DNA from: Exiguobacterium acetylicum
Lineage (GTDB): Bacteria > Bacillota > Bacilli > Exiguobacteriales > Exiguobacteriaceae
Direction: 5' to 3'
Assembly: GCF_022170825.1 (NCBI RefSeq)
Contig: NZ_CP081878.1
Location: 2,258,001-2,322,000 of the forward strand
Length of the DNA stretch: 64,000 nt
Of the stretch, positions 63,468 to 64,000 are shown in pieces (within the stretch, counting starts at the first letter, position 1; the number at the start of each line of letters is the position of its first letter). The position numbers were made by a program, and so were the translations under genes. The notes beneath the pieces are model-generated. The model ran no database searches. It was not told the DNA's origin and saw only the letters and a list, made by a program, of their open reading frames with translations.

Positions 63468-63491
63468 TTAGAATGATTATTGTTTTATAAT
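63468..63491 (+). promoter_or_regulatory. katA -10 region with a PerR-like box
   Basis: TTAGAATGATTATTG (63468-63482) resembles the PerR box TTATAATNATTATAA (11 of 14 specified bases) and lies just upstream of TATAAT (63486-63491), where binding would block the promoter. The -35 is weak. Confidence 0.55.
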
Positions 63492-63524
63492 CAATTTAAT
63501 CTTACATAAGGGGGAGAATAACAG

Positions 63525-64000
63525 ATGAATGAAAAACGATTAACGACCAATCAAGGTGTACCAATCGGTGACAATCAGAATTCACGTACAGCTGGACGAC
63601 GTGGACCGACATTGTTAGAAGACTATCAACTAATTGAAAAAATGGCCCATTTCGACCGAGAACGTGTACCTGAGCGTGTCGTACATGCTCGTGGGTTTGG
63701 TGCTCACGGTGTCTTCACTGTCAAAAACTCAATGAAAAAGTACACGAAAGCAGCGTTTTTACAAGAAGAAGGTACGGAAGTTCCTGTCTTCGCCCGTTTC
63801 TCGACTGTTATTCACGGCACGCACTCTCCAGAGACGCTACGTGATCCACGCGGTTTCTCTGTTAAGTTCTATACAGAAGAAGGAAACTGGGATTTCGTCG
63901 GGAACAACCTTCCTGTCTTCTTCATTCGTGACGCAATGAAGTTCCCGGATATGGTCCATTCACTCAAACCAGATCCACGCACGAACATTCAAGATCCTGA
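63525..64000 (+). CDS. katA: Catalase, haem type (partial, 3' end outside)
   Basis: The first 158 residues of a mono-functional haem catalase; GGGGGAG precedes the ATG. Converts hydrogen peroxide to water and oxygen. The catalytic His54 in [12 protein letters not shown] and Asn127 in [11 protein letters not shown], plus [18 protein letters not shown], are intact. The [15 protein letters not shown] stretch is typical of the clade that includes the very active Exiguobacterium catalase, which supports the genus call. Likely PerR-controlled from the site upstream. Confidence 0.95.
   Translation, partial: MNEKRLTTNQGVPIGDNQNSRTAGRRGPTLLEDYQLIEKMAHFDRERVPERVVHARGFGAHGVFTVKNSMKKYTKAAFLQEEGTEVPVFARFSTVIHGTHSPETLRDPRGFSVKFYTEEGNWDFVGNNLPVFFIRDAMKFPDMVHSLKPDPRTNIQDP

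Overview
The window is chromosomal DNA of a low-to-moderate GC, non-sporulating member of the Bacillales, most probably Exiguobacterium. Reasons: the gene order follows the Bacillus subtilis folC-valS-hem-engB-lon-clpX-tig, rph-racE-sdh-uvrC-trxA-etf-fadR-lcfA, mutS2-polX-cvpA-zapA-rnhC-pheTS and rplT-rpmI-infC blocks; the sporulation genes that punctuate those blocks in Bacillus (lonB, gerE, gerM, sspI) are absent; and the right edge starts a catalase of the type known from Exiguobacterium. I see no prophage, insertion sequence, integrase or CRISPR array.

Layout. 1-3110: two convergent, unrecognised surface-type proteins (a beta-helix-like protein cut by the window edge and a 594-residue secreted or anchored protein). 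3184-12752: folC, valS with a T-box leader, and the haem operon hemA-C-D-B-L, all on the minus strand. 12931-20410: a tight five-gene minus-strand operon between hemA and engB. It encodes a membrane-anchored glycoside-hydrolase-like protein, a degenerate response-regulator-like protein, a membrane-anchored HEAT-repeat protein, a processive family-2 glycosyltransferase and an AI-2E-family permease. This is the most interesting region and looks like an exopolysaccharide synthesis or handling system. 20556-26310: engB, lon, clpX, tig (protein quality control). 26421-31747: a hypothetical protein, a lipoprotein, tRNA-Arg, ysnB, rdgB, rph, racE, ptsH and a thioesterase. 31804-36375: sdhCAB, then the plus-strand genes yslB and a PH-domain protein. 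36417-45771: uvrC, a plus-strand flavoprotein/VOC pair, trxA, etfBA, fadR, lcfA and a YitT-family protein. 45867-53821: a 27-residue membrane peptide, a DUF350 protein, mutS2, polX, cvpA, zapA, the divergent rnhC, and a stand-alone MurE ligase. 54068-55683: a MarR/MFS efflux pair. 55747-63313: pheST with a T-box, a SpoU-type methyltransferase, an M42 peptidase, a dUTPase, and rplT-rpmI-infC behind an L20-type leader. 63525-end: catalase.

Regulation visible in the DNA: two T-box leaders (candidate specifiers GTC for Val and TTC for Phe), an L20-type leader ahead of infC with an ATT start codon, FadR boxes at fadR and lcfA, a textbook cre at the etfBA promoter and a weaker cre-like palindrome in the sdh leader, a PerR-like box at katA, a CtsR-like repeat upstream of clpX, an ECF (sigma-W type) promoter candidate ahead of the PH-domain gene, and several intrinsic terminators placed directly ahead of the next gene's ribosome binding site (folC, lon, polX).

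Most genes are housekeeping and collinear with Bacillus. The departures from that order (the polysaccharide-type operon, missing hemX and fadB, inserted ptsH and flavoprotein/VOC genes, the extra MurE) are where the novelty lies. Family calls rest on motifs read by eye and on remembered gene order; no database search was run.
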